Assembly (NCBI GenBank): GCA_017527905.1
Contig: JAFXPK010000005.1
Span: forward strand, 59,971 to 123,970
Origin: Paludibacteraceae bacterium
Lineage (GTDB): Bacteria > Bacteroidota > Bacteroidia > Bacteroidales > Paludibacteraceae
DNA: 64,000 bases
Direction of reading: 5' to 3'
The notes under the pieces were generated by a model. That model did not search any database. It was given only the letters and a program-made list of their open reading frames with translations, and was not told the origin of the DNA. Both the position numbers and the translations under genes were made by a program. The number at the start of each line of letters is the position of its first letter. Positions within the stretch are counted from its first letter, which is position 1. Below, in pieces: positions 20,550-29,234 of the stretch.

Positions 20550-21107
20550 TCATCGCAGAGATTGGACAATCTGTACTTCGTTATGGTTTACTATGTTCAG
20601 AAACACCTCGTCTTCCGAACAAGCACACATCGCATTATCATCGTGTGAGAACGATACCTTCTGTTGTTGACCTGTCTTCCTTAGATACCGGTCGTCCGGG
20701 TAAACATAGCATATATGATTCCCCAACACGCAACAAGCCCTGAGTCGTTCCTGCAAACCATCCTCAGACCGTCCATAGTATTCATGATGATGGGTGAAAA
20801 TCTGAATATCGTATTTTGTCTCCCTGGAATATTTCGCCTTCCCGCCATAATCATAAGGAGAAACCTCCATTCCGTTCGGATCCCTGAAATAGATATCAAG
20901 CGGCACGTCGGGTTCCTTGCCGAACTCCACAGCAACAACCGATTCGATATTCTTCTTTAGTTCTTGGTCTATAAATTCATATTCGTCGAGCTTGAAACTT
21001 ATATGATGTCTACTACAAGCAGTCAATGCCACACCGAGCATCACCAGAAGAACCCAATGGAAGGCTCGGAGCTTCCCTGCAATATTCATATTCGATTTAT
21101 TTTCCAT
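20550..21107 (-). CDS. Lipoprotein, paralogue of the gene at 19830-20450
   Basis: A 185-residue lipoprotein (signal ending LGVALTACSR). It shares the N-terminal NIAGKLRAFHWVL and SFKLDEYEFIDQELKKNIES blocks with its twin almost unchanged, whereas the middle has diverged (VAVEFGKEPDVPLDIYF, THHHEYYGRSEDGLQERLRA). The ACCVLGNHICYVYPDDRYLR block and the CACSEDEVFLN end are kept, so these Cys are probably structural disulfides in the periplasm. Function unknown. It lies just downstream of the tmRNA terminator. Confidence 0.75.
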   Translation of the reverse strand: MENKSNMNIAGKLRAFHWVLLVMLGVALTACSRHHISFKLDEYEFIDQELKKNIESVVAVEFGKEPDVPLDIYFRDPNGMEVSPYDYGGKAKYSRETKYDIQIFTHHHEYYGRSEDGLQERLRACCVLGNHICYVYPDDRYLRKTGQQQKVSFSHDDNAMCACSEDEVFLNIVNHNEVQIVQSLR

Positions 21108-21211
21108 CCCTTATCTTTCTTAAAATTAGGAGATATAATAAAGATATCCCACAACAAATCTAATCAATATGGATTACAAACGCAAACACCCATTTTATCT
21201 AAAAGGTCACT

Positions 21212-21250
21212 AAAAAACTCCAGCACATTGACTTGCAATATGTTGGAGTA
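21212..21250 (-). terminator. Intrinsic terminator of the tmRNA gene
   Basis: On the minus strand ACTCCA pairs with TGGAGT around an inner AC-ATTG/CAAT-GT stem, followed by six T. It starts about 10 bases after the mature tmRNA 3' end. Confidence 0.8.
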
Positions 21251-21259
21251 TTGATTTTG

Positions 21260-21654
21260 TGGAGATGCAGGGGTTCGAACCCTGGTCCAAACGGGGAAAT
21301 CATAAGCTTTCTACATGCTTATTCCTGACTTCGATTTTCGAGCGACGGCAAGACCAGGACCACCAACCATCGCCTTATCCTCTAAAGTTTCATTCAGGCA
21401 TCGAGGCCTACCTGAACTATTCCCGATTTATCTGCTCCTCCGTATCCGACCGCTTCGGGACGATAGCATCGGGGAGAAGTCTTGTCCGGACACCCGTGTC
21501 CGGATTAAGCCAAAATCTACTATGCTTCGATTAGGCAGCAAGAGCAAAGTTATTCTCGCCAGTTAAATTTTTGGTCTCCAGATTATAGTGCTAGCCACCA
21601 GCGCACTGCATGCTTACCTACCACCTCTGCCCGCTGTCAAATCCAGTCATCCCC
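21260..21654 (-). ncRNA. ssrA: Transfer-messenger RNA (tmRNA)
   Basis: About 395 bases on the minus strand. The 5' end GGGGATGACTGGATTTGACA pairs its first seven bases with CATCTCC at the 3' end (7-bp acceptor stem, one G-U). The T arm CCAGGGTTCGAACCCCTG is intact. The tag frame at 21560-21531 reads Gly-Glu-Asn-Asn-Phe-Ala-Leu-Ala-Ala then TAA, ending in the ALAA degron recognised by ClpXP/ClpAP. CCA is not encoded and must be added. tmRNA rescues stalled ribosomes with SmpB, which is not in this window. Confidence 0.93.
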
Positions 21655-21707
21655 ATAGAATGTACTGCTTCTGCGCAGGTTAAAGGACGCTTCTCTAAGC
21701 GATTGTA

Positions 21708-21715
21708 CAAATATA
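21708..21715 (-). promoter_or_regulatory. -7 promoter box for tmRNA
   Basis: Minus-strand TATATTTG matches TAnnTTTG, placing transcription start roughly 45 bases upstream of the mature 5' end, which would then be trimmed. Confidence 0.5.
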
Positions 21716-21796
21716 AAACGGATTTGCGGGAATAGACACCTATTACCCGTTAAAAAAATCTAACAAAATCATAGAGAATTGACAACCAATATCTTA

Positions 21797-23263
21797 CTAG
21801 CCGAAATACTCCATCCTGCTTGCGTCAAGCCTCAAGAAGATGAACAATAATATCGTGAATCCCCACAGGGAAGAACCTCCGTAACTGAAGAACGGAAGCG
21901 GGATACCGATGACAGGCGTCAGACCAATCACCATGCCGATATTAATGAAGAGATGGAAGAAGAAGATGGAGGCCACACAATAGCCATAGATACGGCTGAA
22001 CAGAGAGCGTTGCCGTTCCGCCAGCATGATCAAACGTATCAGAAGGAAGAGGAACAACCCCAGCACGAGCGCCGCACCGAGGAATCCATGCTCCTCGCCA
22101 ACGGTACAGAAGATGAAGTCGGTATCCTGCTCCGGCACATATTTCAGTTTCGTCTGCGTACCATTCAAGAAGCCTTTGCCCGTCAGGCCGCCGGAACCGA
22201 TGGCGATCATGGATTGGTTCACATTATAACCCGCCTTCTTAGGGTCGTTCTCCATACCCAACGTCACCTTGATACGCGTCTGTTGGTGAGGCATCAGGCT
22301 GTCGAACGCCTTGTCCGCCATGCTGGAGATGCCAATGCACGCCAAACCGAAGAGGCCGATGAGAAGATAGCCCCGCATACGCTCCTTGATCCTCATGACG
22401 AGGCAAAAAACAAAGGAGCCGATGACAGCCGCATAACCGATATAGGTGAAAGGAACCGGATAACCAAACGTCTTGTAGACGATGTAGCCTATCAGGAACA
22501 ACACAATCGTCGCACCCATAAGGATGGAAGCCGATTTCTTATCATGCATGAAAATGATCAGGAAGGCGAACTGCACGATCAAGGCAATACCCATCACAAT
22601 CAGCAACCCGTACGATTCGTCAGGCAATTCAGGGATGACACAGACCGAGCCAAAGCGTATGGAGACGATGAATATCACCACGAGAAGGAAACCCAGGAAG
22701 AGAAAGATTCCGTTCATGCCCTCCCTGTATAACACCAGCAACAAACAACTGTATACCAAAGCGGAACCGGTCTCCTGCTGGAAGACGATCAGAAGCATCG
22801 GCATAAGGATGATGAGAGCGGTCATGATCCAATGCCTTGGGCGAAAAATGGAATAGCCCGGTTCACTCATGAACTTCGCCAATGCGAGGCAGGTGGCCGT
22901 CTTGGCGAACTCGGCAGGCTGTATACTGACAGGACCCAACACCAGCCACGATCGGGAACCCTTGATCTCCGGCGCCACGAAAATAGTCAATAGCAACAGA
23001 AATAACATCGCCACGAACAAAGCATAGGCCAACATATTATAGAGACGGCTATCCAGCATCAGAAGGACAGCACCAATCACCAAAGCGCAGCCAATCCAGA
23101 CCAGCTGCTTGCCATAACGGAAAGAGAAGTCCCAGAACGGAGCCTCCTCGAAGTTATAGACCGCCCCATAGATGCTGAACCAGCCCATGATGACAAGGAA
23201 TAGGTAAATACCGATGGTCACCCAATCCAGATTCTTCACTATGTTAATTCTACGTGACGGCAT
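21797..23263 (-). CDS. rodA: RodA, SEDS-family peptidoglycan glycosyltransferase
   Basis: A 488-residue polytopic membrane protein that polymerises lipid II during cell elongation with PBP2. SEDS landmarks are present: GSRSWLVLGPVSIQPAEFAK, GWFSIYG, GYNVNQSMIAIGSGGLTGKG, PEQDTDFIFCTVGEEHGFLG and PLPFFSYGGSS. It is about 100 residues longer than the E. coli protein because of extra membrane segments in the middle, a form I associate with Bacteroidota RodA. Its ATG overlaps the mrdA stop (TAATG), so the two partners are translationally coupled. Confidence 0.95.
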   Translation of the reverse strand: MPSRRINIVKNLDWVTIGIYLFLVIMGWFSIYGAVYNFEEAPFWDFSFRYGKQLVWIGCALVIGAVLLMLDSRLYNMLAYALFVAMLFLLLLTIFVAPEIKGSRSWLVLGPVSIQPAEFAKTATCLALAKFMSEPGYSIFRPRHWIMTALIILMPMLLIVFQQETGSALVYSCLLLVLYREGMNGIFLFLGFLLVVIFIVSIRFGSVCVIPELPDESYGLLIVMGIALIVQFAFLIIFMHDKKSASILMGATIVLFLIGYIVYKTFGYPVPFTYIGYAAVIGSFVFCLVMRIKERMRGYLLIGLFGLACIGISSMADKAFDSLMPHQQTRIKVTLGMENDPKKAGYNVNQSMIAIGSGGLTGKGFLNGTQTKLKYVPEQDTDFIFCTVGEEHGFLGAALVLGLFLFLLIRLIMLAERQRSLFSRIYGYCVASIFFFHLFINIGMVIGLTPVIGIPLPFFSYGGSSLWGFTILLFIFLRLDASRMEYFG

Positions 23264-25101
23264 TACTTAGGCAACAAATTAGCGTTCAACATTCTTTCCT
23301 CCAAATAGAGACGCCGCTTAGGGATGTAACCCTTCAGGTACTTCTCCATCATCAGCGTGGCGATCGGCGCGGCCCATGTGGCACCGAAACCACTGTTCTC
23401 GACCACGACGCAGATAGCGATCTTAGGGTCCTTCTTCGGGGCGAAAGCCATGAAGAGGGAGTGGTCCTCACCATGCGGGTTTTGGGCCGTACCCGTCTTA
23501 CCGCACACCTCGATGCTATCGATGCGCGCAGCCCAGCCGGTACCGTTCTTCATCACCAAGTCCATACCCTCCACCACGGTCTCGAAGTAGACGGAATCGA
23601 TGGTGGAGACCTTCTTCTGGAGGTAACAGGAGTCAATGGACCTCCCCTCAATATGTTTCACGAGATGAGGAACGATGTAATAACCTCTATTTGCTATCGT
23701 AGCCGCCAAATTGGCTATTTGGAGCGGCGTAGCGAGGATTTCTCCCTGCCCGATGGAGTTGGATACGATCATGAGGGATTTCCATCGTCCTTCGCCATAT
23801 ATGCGGTCATACACGCCCGAGTTAGGGATGTAGCCACGTTTCTCGTTAGGCACATCCGCACCCAATTTATAGCCGAAGCCCAGCGAGACCACATGGTTCT
23901 TCCACACCTCGAACGCATTCGATATGGTCTTGTACTTCCTATGGTCCATCATGTTACGGAAACCCGCGCAGTAATAGGCGTTACAAGAGTGTTGGATGGA
24001 CTGTATCAGATTGAGCGGGGAGAAATGGGCATGGCAACCCACCTTGAAGCTACCCACATGGTATCCCTCCGAACAAGGGAAGGCCGTCCATTGCGAAATG
24101 ATCTTCTCCTGCTGGAGAACCAGCGCATTCACCGTCTTGAAGGTCGATCCCGGAGGGTAACAAGCCATCATCGGGCGGTCGAACAACGGTTTCAGCGGGT
24201 CGTTCACCAAAACATCATAATTCTCCGAACGCTTACGTCCCACCAAGAGGGAAGGGTCATATGTAGGGCTGGAGACCAATGCGAGGATCTCACCCGTGGA
24301 AGGGTCAATCGCCGCGATACTACCCACCTTGTTCTGCATCAGACGTTCCCCGTAGGCCTGCAGGTCAATATCGATGGAGAGCTGCAAGTCCTTGCCGGGC
24401 TTGGACTCCTTGTCATACAATCCGTCCTCCAACTTGCCTTGGATCCTACCATGTGCGTCACGCAGGAAAATCTCCTCGCCCTTCTCGCCTCGAAGGTCCT
24501 TCTCGTAAGTCAGCTCGACGCCATTCTGCCCGGCATAGTCGCCCGGCACGTAGAAATGGTCGATCGTGTCGGCTTTCAGCGTATTACGGCCCACTTCACC
24601 GATACTGCCCAGGAGCAATGCGGCGTTAGGGTAATTATACTCACGCAAGGTACGTTTCTGCAGATACATGCCCGGATAGAGGAAGCCCTTCTCATGCAAC
24701 ACACCGTAGTCGTGCGCATCCAATTGGGCGATCAGCAGTTGCGGCGTATACCGGGAATACCCCACACGGTTGCGCATTTCCCTTACCTTCTCGATGAAAT
24801 CCTTCTTCGTGATGTTGACGGAACGGCAGAACTCCAAAGTATCAAAACCGATCATCTCACGAGGGACGACCATCACGTCGTATGACAATTTATTGAACAC
24901 CAAGACCTTATCATTCCTATCACGGATGATTCCACGCGCAGGGAACTGCACTTTACGCAGATAAGCGTTGCTATCAGCCTTGTCTTGGTAAGTCTGATCG
25001 ACCAGCTGGAGATTGATTAGTCTGGCGATATAGATAAGCACCACGGACAACATCAATGCGGCGATCACAAATCTTCGGTTCGCATAGATATCGTTCGTCA
25101 T
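23263..25101 (-). CDS. mrdA: Penicillin-binding protein 2 (transpeptidase of the elongasome)
   Basis: A 612-residue class B PBP. It has an N-terminal membrane anchor (VIAALMLSVVLIYIARLINL), a pedestal/dimerisation domain, and a transpeptidase domain with the three active-site motifs: SxxK in PGSTFKT, SxN in HSCNAYYC, and KTG in VCGKTGTAQNPHG. It cross-links glycan made by RodA in the lateral wall. It lies between mreD (4-bp overlap) and rodA (1-bp overlap). A large antisense frame across it is a shadow. Confidence 0.95.
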   Translation of the reverse strand: MTNDIYANRRFVIAALMLSVVLIYIARLINLQLVDQTYQDKADSNAYLRKVQFPARGIIRDRNDKVLVFNKLSYDVMVVPREMIGFDTLEFCRSVNITKKDFIEKVREMRNRVGYSRYTPQLLIAQLDAHDYGVLHEKGFLYPGMYLQKRTLREYNYPNAALLLGSIGEVGRNTLKADTIDHFYVPGDYAGQNGVELTYEKDLRGEKGEEIFLRDAHGRIQGKLEDGLYDKESKPGKDLQLSIDIDLQAYGERLMQNKVGSIAAIDPSTGEILALVSSPTYDPSLLVGRKRSENYDVLVNDPLKPLFDRPMMACYPPGSTFKTVNALVLQQEKIISQWTAFPCSEGYHVGSFKVGCHAHFSPLNLIQSIQHSCNAYYCAGFRNMMDHRKYKTISNAFEVWKNHVVSLGFGYKLGADVPNEKRGYIPNSGVYDRIYGEGRWKSLMIVSNSIGQGEILATPLQIANLAATIANRGYYIVPHLVKHIEGRSIDSCYLQKKVSTIDSVYFETVVEGMDLVMKNGTGWAARIDSIEVCGKTGTAQNPHGEDHSLFMAFAPKKDPKIAICVVVENSGFGATWAAPIATLMMEKYLKGYIPKRRLYLEERMLNANLLPK

Positions 25102-25604
25102 CGGCGCCTGGCTTTAAAGTACTCAAAACTTAAGATGAGAAGCAATGTGAACACGGAACAACAGACCGCCTTCAACAAAGCGAACCAAAAGACAGAGAAT
25201 GTGAACGCCTCGATCAGGAAGAACGTCAAATGGTGGATCAAGACCAGATAGGCGACATATTGCACGAACATATTGAACCCAAACCTCTCGATGGAGGGTT
25301 TCATATCATCGAAATCATCCTTCGGTCCGAAGAAGTTCTGGAAATAGGGTTTCAGGAAAGCGACGAAAGTGGTGGCAAAGGCATTGCAACCCAACGTATC
25401 ACAAAAGATATCCAGCACCAGACCCAGCAGGAATCCCCACACCAGCGTCATCTCCTTGGAGACGGAAGATGGGAGCAGCAGGATGAAGTATACATACAGA
25501 TAGGGAGTGATAAAGCCCAGGAACTTGATGTTGTTCAGGAGCAATATCTGGAGCAGCAGGAATCCTACGCACGAAAGCAATCTTTTCAGTGTAATATCAA
25601 TCAT
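25098..25604 (-). CDS. mreD: Rod-shape determining protein MreD
   Basis: A 168-residue integral membrane protein with about five hydrophobic segments. It is recognised mostly by position between mreC and mrdA and by its size and topology; 'VWGFLLGLVLDIFCDTLGCN' is a typical MreD stretch. MreD bridges MreC and the Rod complex in the membrane. It overlaps mreC by 8 bp and mrdA by 4 bp. Confidence 0.88.
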   Translation of the reverse strand: MIDITLKRLLSCVGFLLLQILLLNNIKFLGFITPYLYVYFILLLPSSVSKEMTLVWGFLLGLVLDIFCDTLGCNAFATTFVAFLKPYFQNFFGPKDDFDDMKPSIERFGFNMFVQYVAYLVLIHHLTFFLIEAFTFSVFWFALLKAVCCSVFTLLLILSFEYFKARRR

Positions 25605-26445
25605 CGCTACGACCCTTTCTCTTCTCTAAAGCCGACCTTTCATCGGCATACTGACACCTGATGACATCCACGTACGACAGTTTGTCGAAGTTCACCGCCA
25701 ATTCCACCCTGATATCGTAAAAGTTATCATTACGTTCCGAGAAGGAGATCACCTTCCCGACCATGAATCCCTCCGGGAATGTGGAGGAGTAACCGCTGGT
25801 CACGACTGAATCGCCCAAGGCGACAGGGATATACAACGGCACCTCTTGCAAAGTGGCGTAACGGAAATCCTTTCCCTTCCACGAAAGTTGACCCAAATGC
25901 GTCTTCCCCTTGATAGTGGCGCTTGTCCACGAAGAGGCATTCACAATCGGAACAACCGAGGCGAAATGGCTCGACGTGCTATTGACGATACCGACGACAC
26001 CCTTTTCGTTCACCACACCCATACCAACACGCACGTCGTCATTCTCACCCTTGTTGATGGTGAAATAGTTCTTCTGATTGCCTGCGGAAAAATGGATGAC
26101 CTTCGCCGTAACGAAGGAATAATTATTCTGAACAGAATGGTACCGCCTGCCGGCGTACGAAGCGTCCTGACGATAGAAGGCCAACTGCTCACGTAGCTGA
26201 ACCAGCTCCGTGTTCAAAGACTCGTTCTCCTTCGCGAGGGAAGCGTTCACCGAGGCGAGGCTGAAGTACTTGTAGATTTTGTCCGATAAATTATAGACGC
26301 TGCCCACCACCACGTTGCTCGAACTCAGGAAATGATTACGCTGGAACTGGTTGTTGTTCACAATCAGCCAAAACGATATCAGTTCCAATCCCAAGAACAG
26401 GAAAAGAGTCTTAAAACGAAGAAGGAAGAGAATCAGCGTTCTCAT
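25597..26445 (-). CDS. mreC: Rod-shape determining protein MreC
   Basis: A 282-residue bitopic periplasmic protein: one membrane segment (about 8-28), a coiled coil (ASLAKENESLNTELVQLREQ) and the beta-rich MreC core (KNYFTINKGENDDVRVGMGV, then VNEKGVVGIVNSTSSHFASV, then GDSVVTSGYSSTFPEGFMVG). MreC links the MreB filament to PBP2 and activates it. It is 93 bp downstream of mreB and overlaps mreD. Confidence 0.95.
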   Translation of the reverse strand: MRTLILFLLRFKTLFLFLGLELISFWLIVNNNQFQRNHFLSSSNVVVGSVYNLSDKIYKYFSLASVNASLAKENESLNTELVQLREQLAFYRQDASYAGRRYHSVQNNYSFVTAKVIHFSAGNQKNYFTINKGENDDVRVGMGVVNEKGVVGIVNSTSSHFASVVPIVNASSWTSATIKGKTHLGQLSWKGKDFRYATLQEVPLYIPVALGDSVVTSGYSSTFPEGFMVGKVISFSERNDNFYDIRVELAVNFDKLSYVDVIRCQYADERSALEKRKGRSDD

Positions 26446-26538
26446 GAATATCTAAGTTCAATGGGTTTAAAAACACAAAGCGCACTGTGCGGAAATCGCC
26501 CAGTGGCCTTGCATATTTCTCACGGAAGCCAGTTCCTG

Positions 26539-27558
26539 TTATCTCATCAGGAATGGCAACTTGTCCGCATTCTTAAGTGCGGTACCCGTACCACGCGCGA
26601 CAGCGTGCAACGGATCCTCAGCCACATGGAACGGAATGCCAATCTTAGCCGTCAGACGCTTGTTCAAGCCACGGAGCAACGCACCACCACCCGTCAACCA
26701 GATACCATTGTTCACGATATCCGCATAGAGCTCAGGAGGCGTCTGTTCCAAAGCGTTCAACACAGCGGCCTCGATCTTGGAGATGGACTTCTCCATGCAG
26801 TGGGCGATCTCCTGGTAGGAAACCGGCACCTCCATCGGCAAAGCCGTCATTTGGTTAGGACCTCTCACGATGTAGTCCTCAGGCGGCTCGTCCAAGTTCG
26901 TCAATGCGGAACCCACATTGATTTTGATCTGCTCGGCCGTAGGCTCGCCGACCTTGATGTTATGCTGACGACGCATATAATCGATCACATCCTCGGTGAG
27001 GTCATCACCTGCGATACGGATGGATTTGTTCGTGACGATACCGCCCAATGAGATGACCGCGATCTCGGTGGTACCACCACCTATGTCGACAATCATGTTA
27101 CCCTCCGGCGCCTCTACGTCGATACCGATACCGATCGCGGCAGCCATAGGCTCGTAGATCATATAGACCTCACGTCCCTGCGCATGCTCCGAAGAGTCAC
27201 GCACCGCACGCATCTCCACCTCGGTACTACCCGAAGGGATGCAGACCACCATCTTCAAAGACGGGTTAAACAAACGGTTGTTCGGGAACGCCATCTTGAT
27301 CATACCACGGATCATCTGCTCCGCAGCGTTAAAGTTAGCGATCACACCATCACGCAAAGGGCGGACTGTGTAAATGTTCTCATGAGTCTTCCCATGCATC
27401 TGGCGCGCTTTTTCCCCAATCGCCATCAATCGGTCTGTCTTACGATCCAACGCCACGATGGAAGGCTCATCCACGACAATCTTCCCGTTATGGATGATGA
27501 TCGTGTTCGCCGTTCCTAGGTCGATCGCAATTTCCTGTGTGAAAGAAAACAATCCCAT
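26539..27558 (-). CDS. mreB: Rod-shape determining protein MreB
   Basis: A 339-residue bacterial actin. Phosphate loop 1 AIDLGTANTIIIH, the VDEPSIVALD strand, the second phosphate loop MIVDIGGGTTEIAVISLGG, and the adenosine loop GIWLTGGGALLRGL are all intact. It forms membrane-bound filaments that direct lateral wall growth. It follows purH by 19 bp, so its expression is probably tied to the purH promoter, and mreC follows after 93 bp. Confidence 0.96.
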   Translation of the reverse strand: MGLFSFTQEIAIDLGTANTIIIHNGKIVVDEPSIVALDRKTDRLMAIGEKARQMHGKTHENIYTVRPLRDGVIANFNAAEQMIRGMIKMAFPNNRLFNPSLKMVVCIPSGSTEVEMRAVRDSSEHAQGREVYMIYEPMAAAIGIGIDVEAPEGNMIVDIGGGTTEIAVISLGGIVTNKSIRIAGDDLTEDVIDYMRRQHNIKVGEPTAEQIKINVGSALTNLDEPPEDYIVRGPNQMTALPMEVPVSYQEIAHCMEKSISKIEAAVLNALEQTPPELYADIVNNGIWLTGGGALLRGLNKRLTAKIGIPFHVAEDPLHAVARGTGTALKNADKLPFLMR

Positions 27559-27577
27559 GTTTCTTTATATTTTTATT

Positions 27578-29101
27578 TTAGTGTTTAAAATGTCTAAAAC
27601 CAGTCATCACCATGGCCACGCCATTGTTGTCGCAGTAGTCGACGGACTCTTGGTCCTTGATGGAACCACCCGGCTGAACCACCGCCGTAACACCTGCGTT
27701 CTTGGCGATTTCGACGCAGTCAGGGAACGGGAAGAAGGCATCGGAAGCCATCACTGCCCCGTTCAAGTCGAATTGGAAGTTACCCGCCTTCTCGACAGCC
27801 TGTTTCAACGCATCGACACGGGAAGTTTGTCCCACGCCGCTCGCGCAGAGTTGTTTGTTCTTAGCCAAGACGATAGAGTTGGACTTAGAGTGCTTCACGA
27901 TTTTGTTCGCGAAGATCATATCCTCAATCTCGGACGCTGTAGGCGACTTCTTCGTCACGGTCTTCATATCTTCCGCACCTTCCACCTTCAGGTCCTTGTC
28001 TTGCACCAAGACACCGTTCAGGACGGAACGTACTTGTCTCGTCGGAAGCTTCGCATTCTTCTGAACCAAGATGATGCGGTTCTTCTTCTGGGTAAGGATC
28101 TCCAATGCGTCCGTATCGTAGTCAGGAGCGATAATCACCTCGAAGAAGATCTTGTTAATCTCTTCCGCAGTCGCCCTATCCAACACGGCATTGGTGATCA
28201 GCACACCGCCGAACGCGGAGACCGGATCACCCGCAAGGGCATCCTTCCAAGCCTCCAAAACCGTAGGACGGGAAGCCACGCCACAAGCGTTGTTATGTTT
28301 CAGGATGGCGAACGTGACATCATCGAAGTCAGCCATCAGGTTAACAGCCGCATCGATGTCAAGCAAGTTGTTGTATGAAATTTCCTTTCCTTGCAATTGC
28401 TCGAAAAGGCTATTGAAATCTCCGAAGAAAACACCCTTCTGGTGCGGATTCTCGCCGTAGCGAAGCATCTTCGAATTGTTCGCCGTATAGCGGAAAGCCG
28501 AAGCCGATTCCCCATCGAAGTAGTTGAAAATAGCCGAATCATAGTGGGAAGATACGGCGAACGCCTCCTTGGCGAACCAACGGCGCGTGTCGAGGGTCGT
28601 AGTGGCGCCCTGCTCCTTCAGGAGGTTCAGGAACGGCTCGTACTGCGCTTGGGAAGCCACGATGACAACGTCCTTGTAGTTCTTCGCGGCGGCGCGGATC
28701 AACGAGATACCTCCGATGTCGATCTTCTCGATAATGGCTGGTTCCTCAGCACCCGATGCGACCGTATCCTCGAACGGATAGAGATCAACGATCACCAAAT
28801 CGATTTCAGGGATCTCGTACTGCTCCATCTGCGCCAAATCCTCAGGCAAAGCGCGGCGAGCCAAGATTCCTCCGAAAATCTTCGGGTGCAACGTCTTCAC
28901 GCGGCCTCCCAGGATGGAAGGGTACGTGGTGAGGGACTCTACAGCTTGGCAAGGGATACCGAGAGACTCGATGAAAGACTGGGTTCCACCCGTCGAAATG
29001 AATTGAACACCATCCGCATGCAGGGCACGTATAATCTCATCCAGTTTATCCTTGTGGTAAACCGAGACCAAAGCCGTCTTAATTTTTTTACTATCAGCCA
29101 T
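27578..29101 (-). CDS. purH: Bifunctional AICAR transformylase/IMP cyclohydrolase
   Basis: A 507-residue enzyme that catalyses the last two steps of de novo IMP synthesis. The N-terminal MGS-like cyclohydrolase domain (TALVSVYHKDKLDEIIRALH, GGRVKTLHPKIFGGIL) is followed by the AICAR formyltransferase domain with LRYGENPHQKG, AILKHNNACGVA, FGGVLITNAVLD and ASDAFFPFPD, and the end QPGGSIKDQES. It is the first gene of the purH-mreB-mreC-mreD-mrdA-rodA set, an arrangement seen in other Bacteroidales. Confidence 0.96.
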   Translation of the reverse strand: MADSKKIKTALVSVYHKDKLDEIIRALHADGVQFISTGGTQSFIESLGIPCQAVESLTTYPSILGGRVKTLHPKIFGGILARRALPEDLAQMEQYEIPEIDLVIVDLYPFEDTVASGAEEPAIIEKIDIGGISLIRAAAKNYKDVVIVASQAQYEPFLNLLKEQGATTTLDTRRWFAKEAFAVSSHYDSAIFNYFDGESASAFRYTANNSKMLRYGENPHQKGVFFGDFNSLFEQLQGKEISYNNLLDIDAAVNLMADFDDVTFAILKHNNACGVASRPTVLEAWKDALAGDPVSAFGGVLITNAVLDRATAEEINKIFFEVIIAPDYDTDALEILTQKKNRIILVQKNAKLPTRQVRSVLNGVLVQDKDLKVEGAEDMKTVTKKSPTASEIEDMIFANKIVKHSKSNSIVLAKNKQLCASGVGQTSRVDALKQAVEKAGNFQFDLNGAVMASDAFFPFPDCVEIAKNAGVTAVVQPGGSIKDQESVDYCDNNGVAMVMTGFRHFKH

Positions 29102-29128
29102 TTATGAAAAATATTTTTATATCTTTTG

Positions 29129-29136
29129 CAAAATTA
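29129..29136 (-). promoter_or_regulatory. -7 promoter box for purH-mre operon
   Basis: Minus-strand TAATTTTG matches TAnnTTTG, 27 bp from the purH ATG in a very AT-rich gap. Confidence 0.5.
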
Positions 29137-29234
29137 GAAAATTTAGTTCTTATTCTAAAAGATTTTTGATATAAAAATAACGGGTAAACGAGCTTTTTTT
29201 CTAAAAATTTCACAAAAAAACTCGCAAAGTGTCG

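Noticed and set aside
21255..21285. T-arm-like GGTTCGAA sequence considered as a separate tRNA gene
   Set aside because: It belongs to the tmRNA: the acceptor stem pairs with a segment almost 400 bases away and a tag frame lies between.
23254..24885. Long plus-strand open frame (543 codons) across mrdA
   Set aside because: It is antisense to a PBP2 gene with all catalytic motifs; its product is His/Arg-rich and has no recognisable domain. It is a shadow of GC-biased codons.
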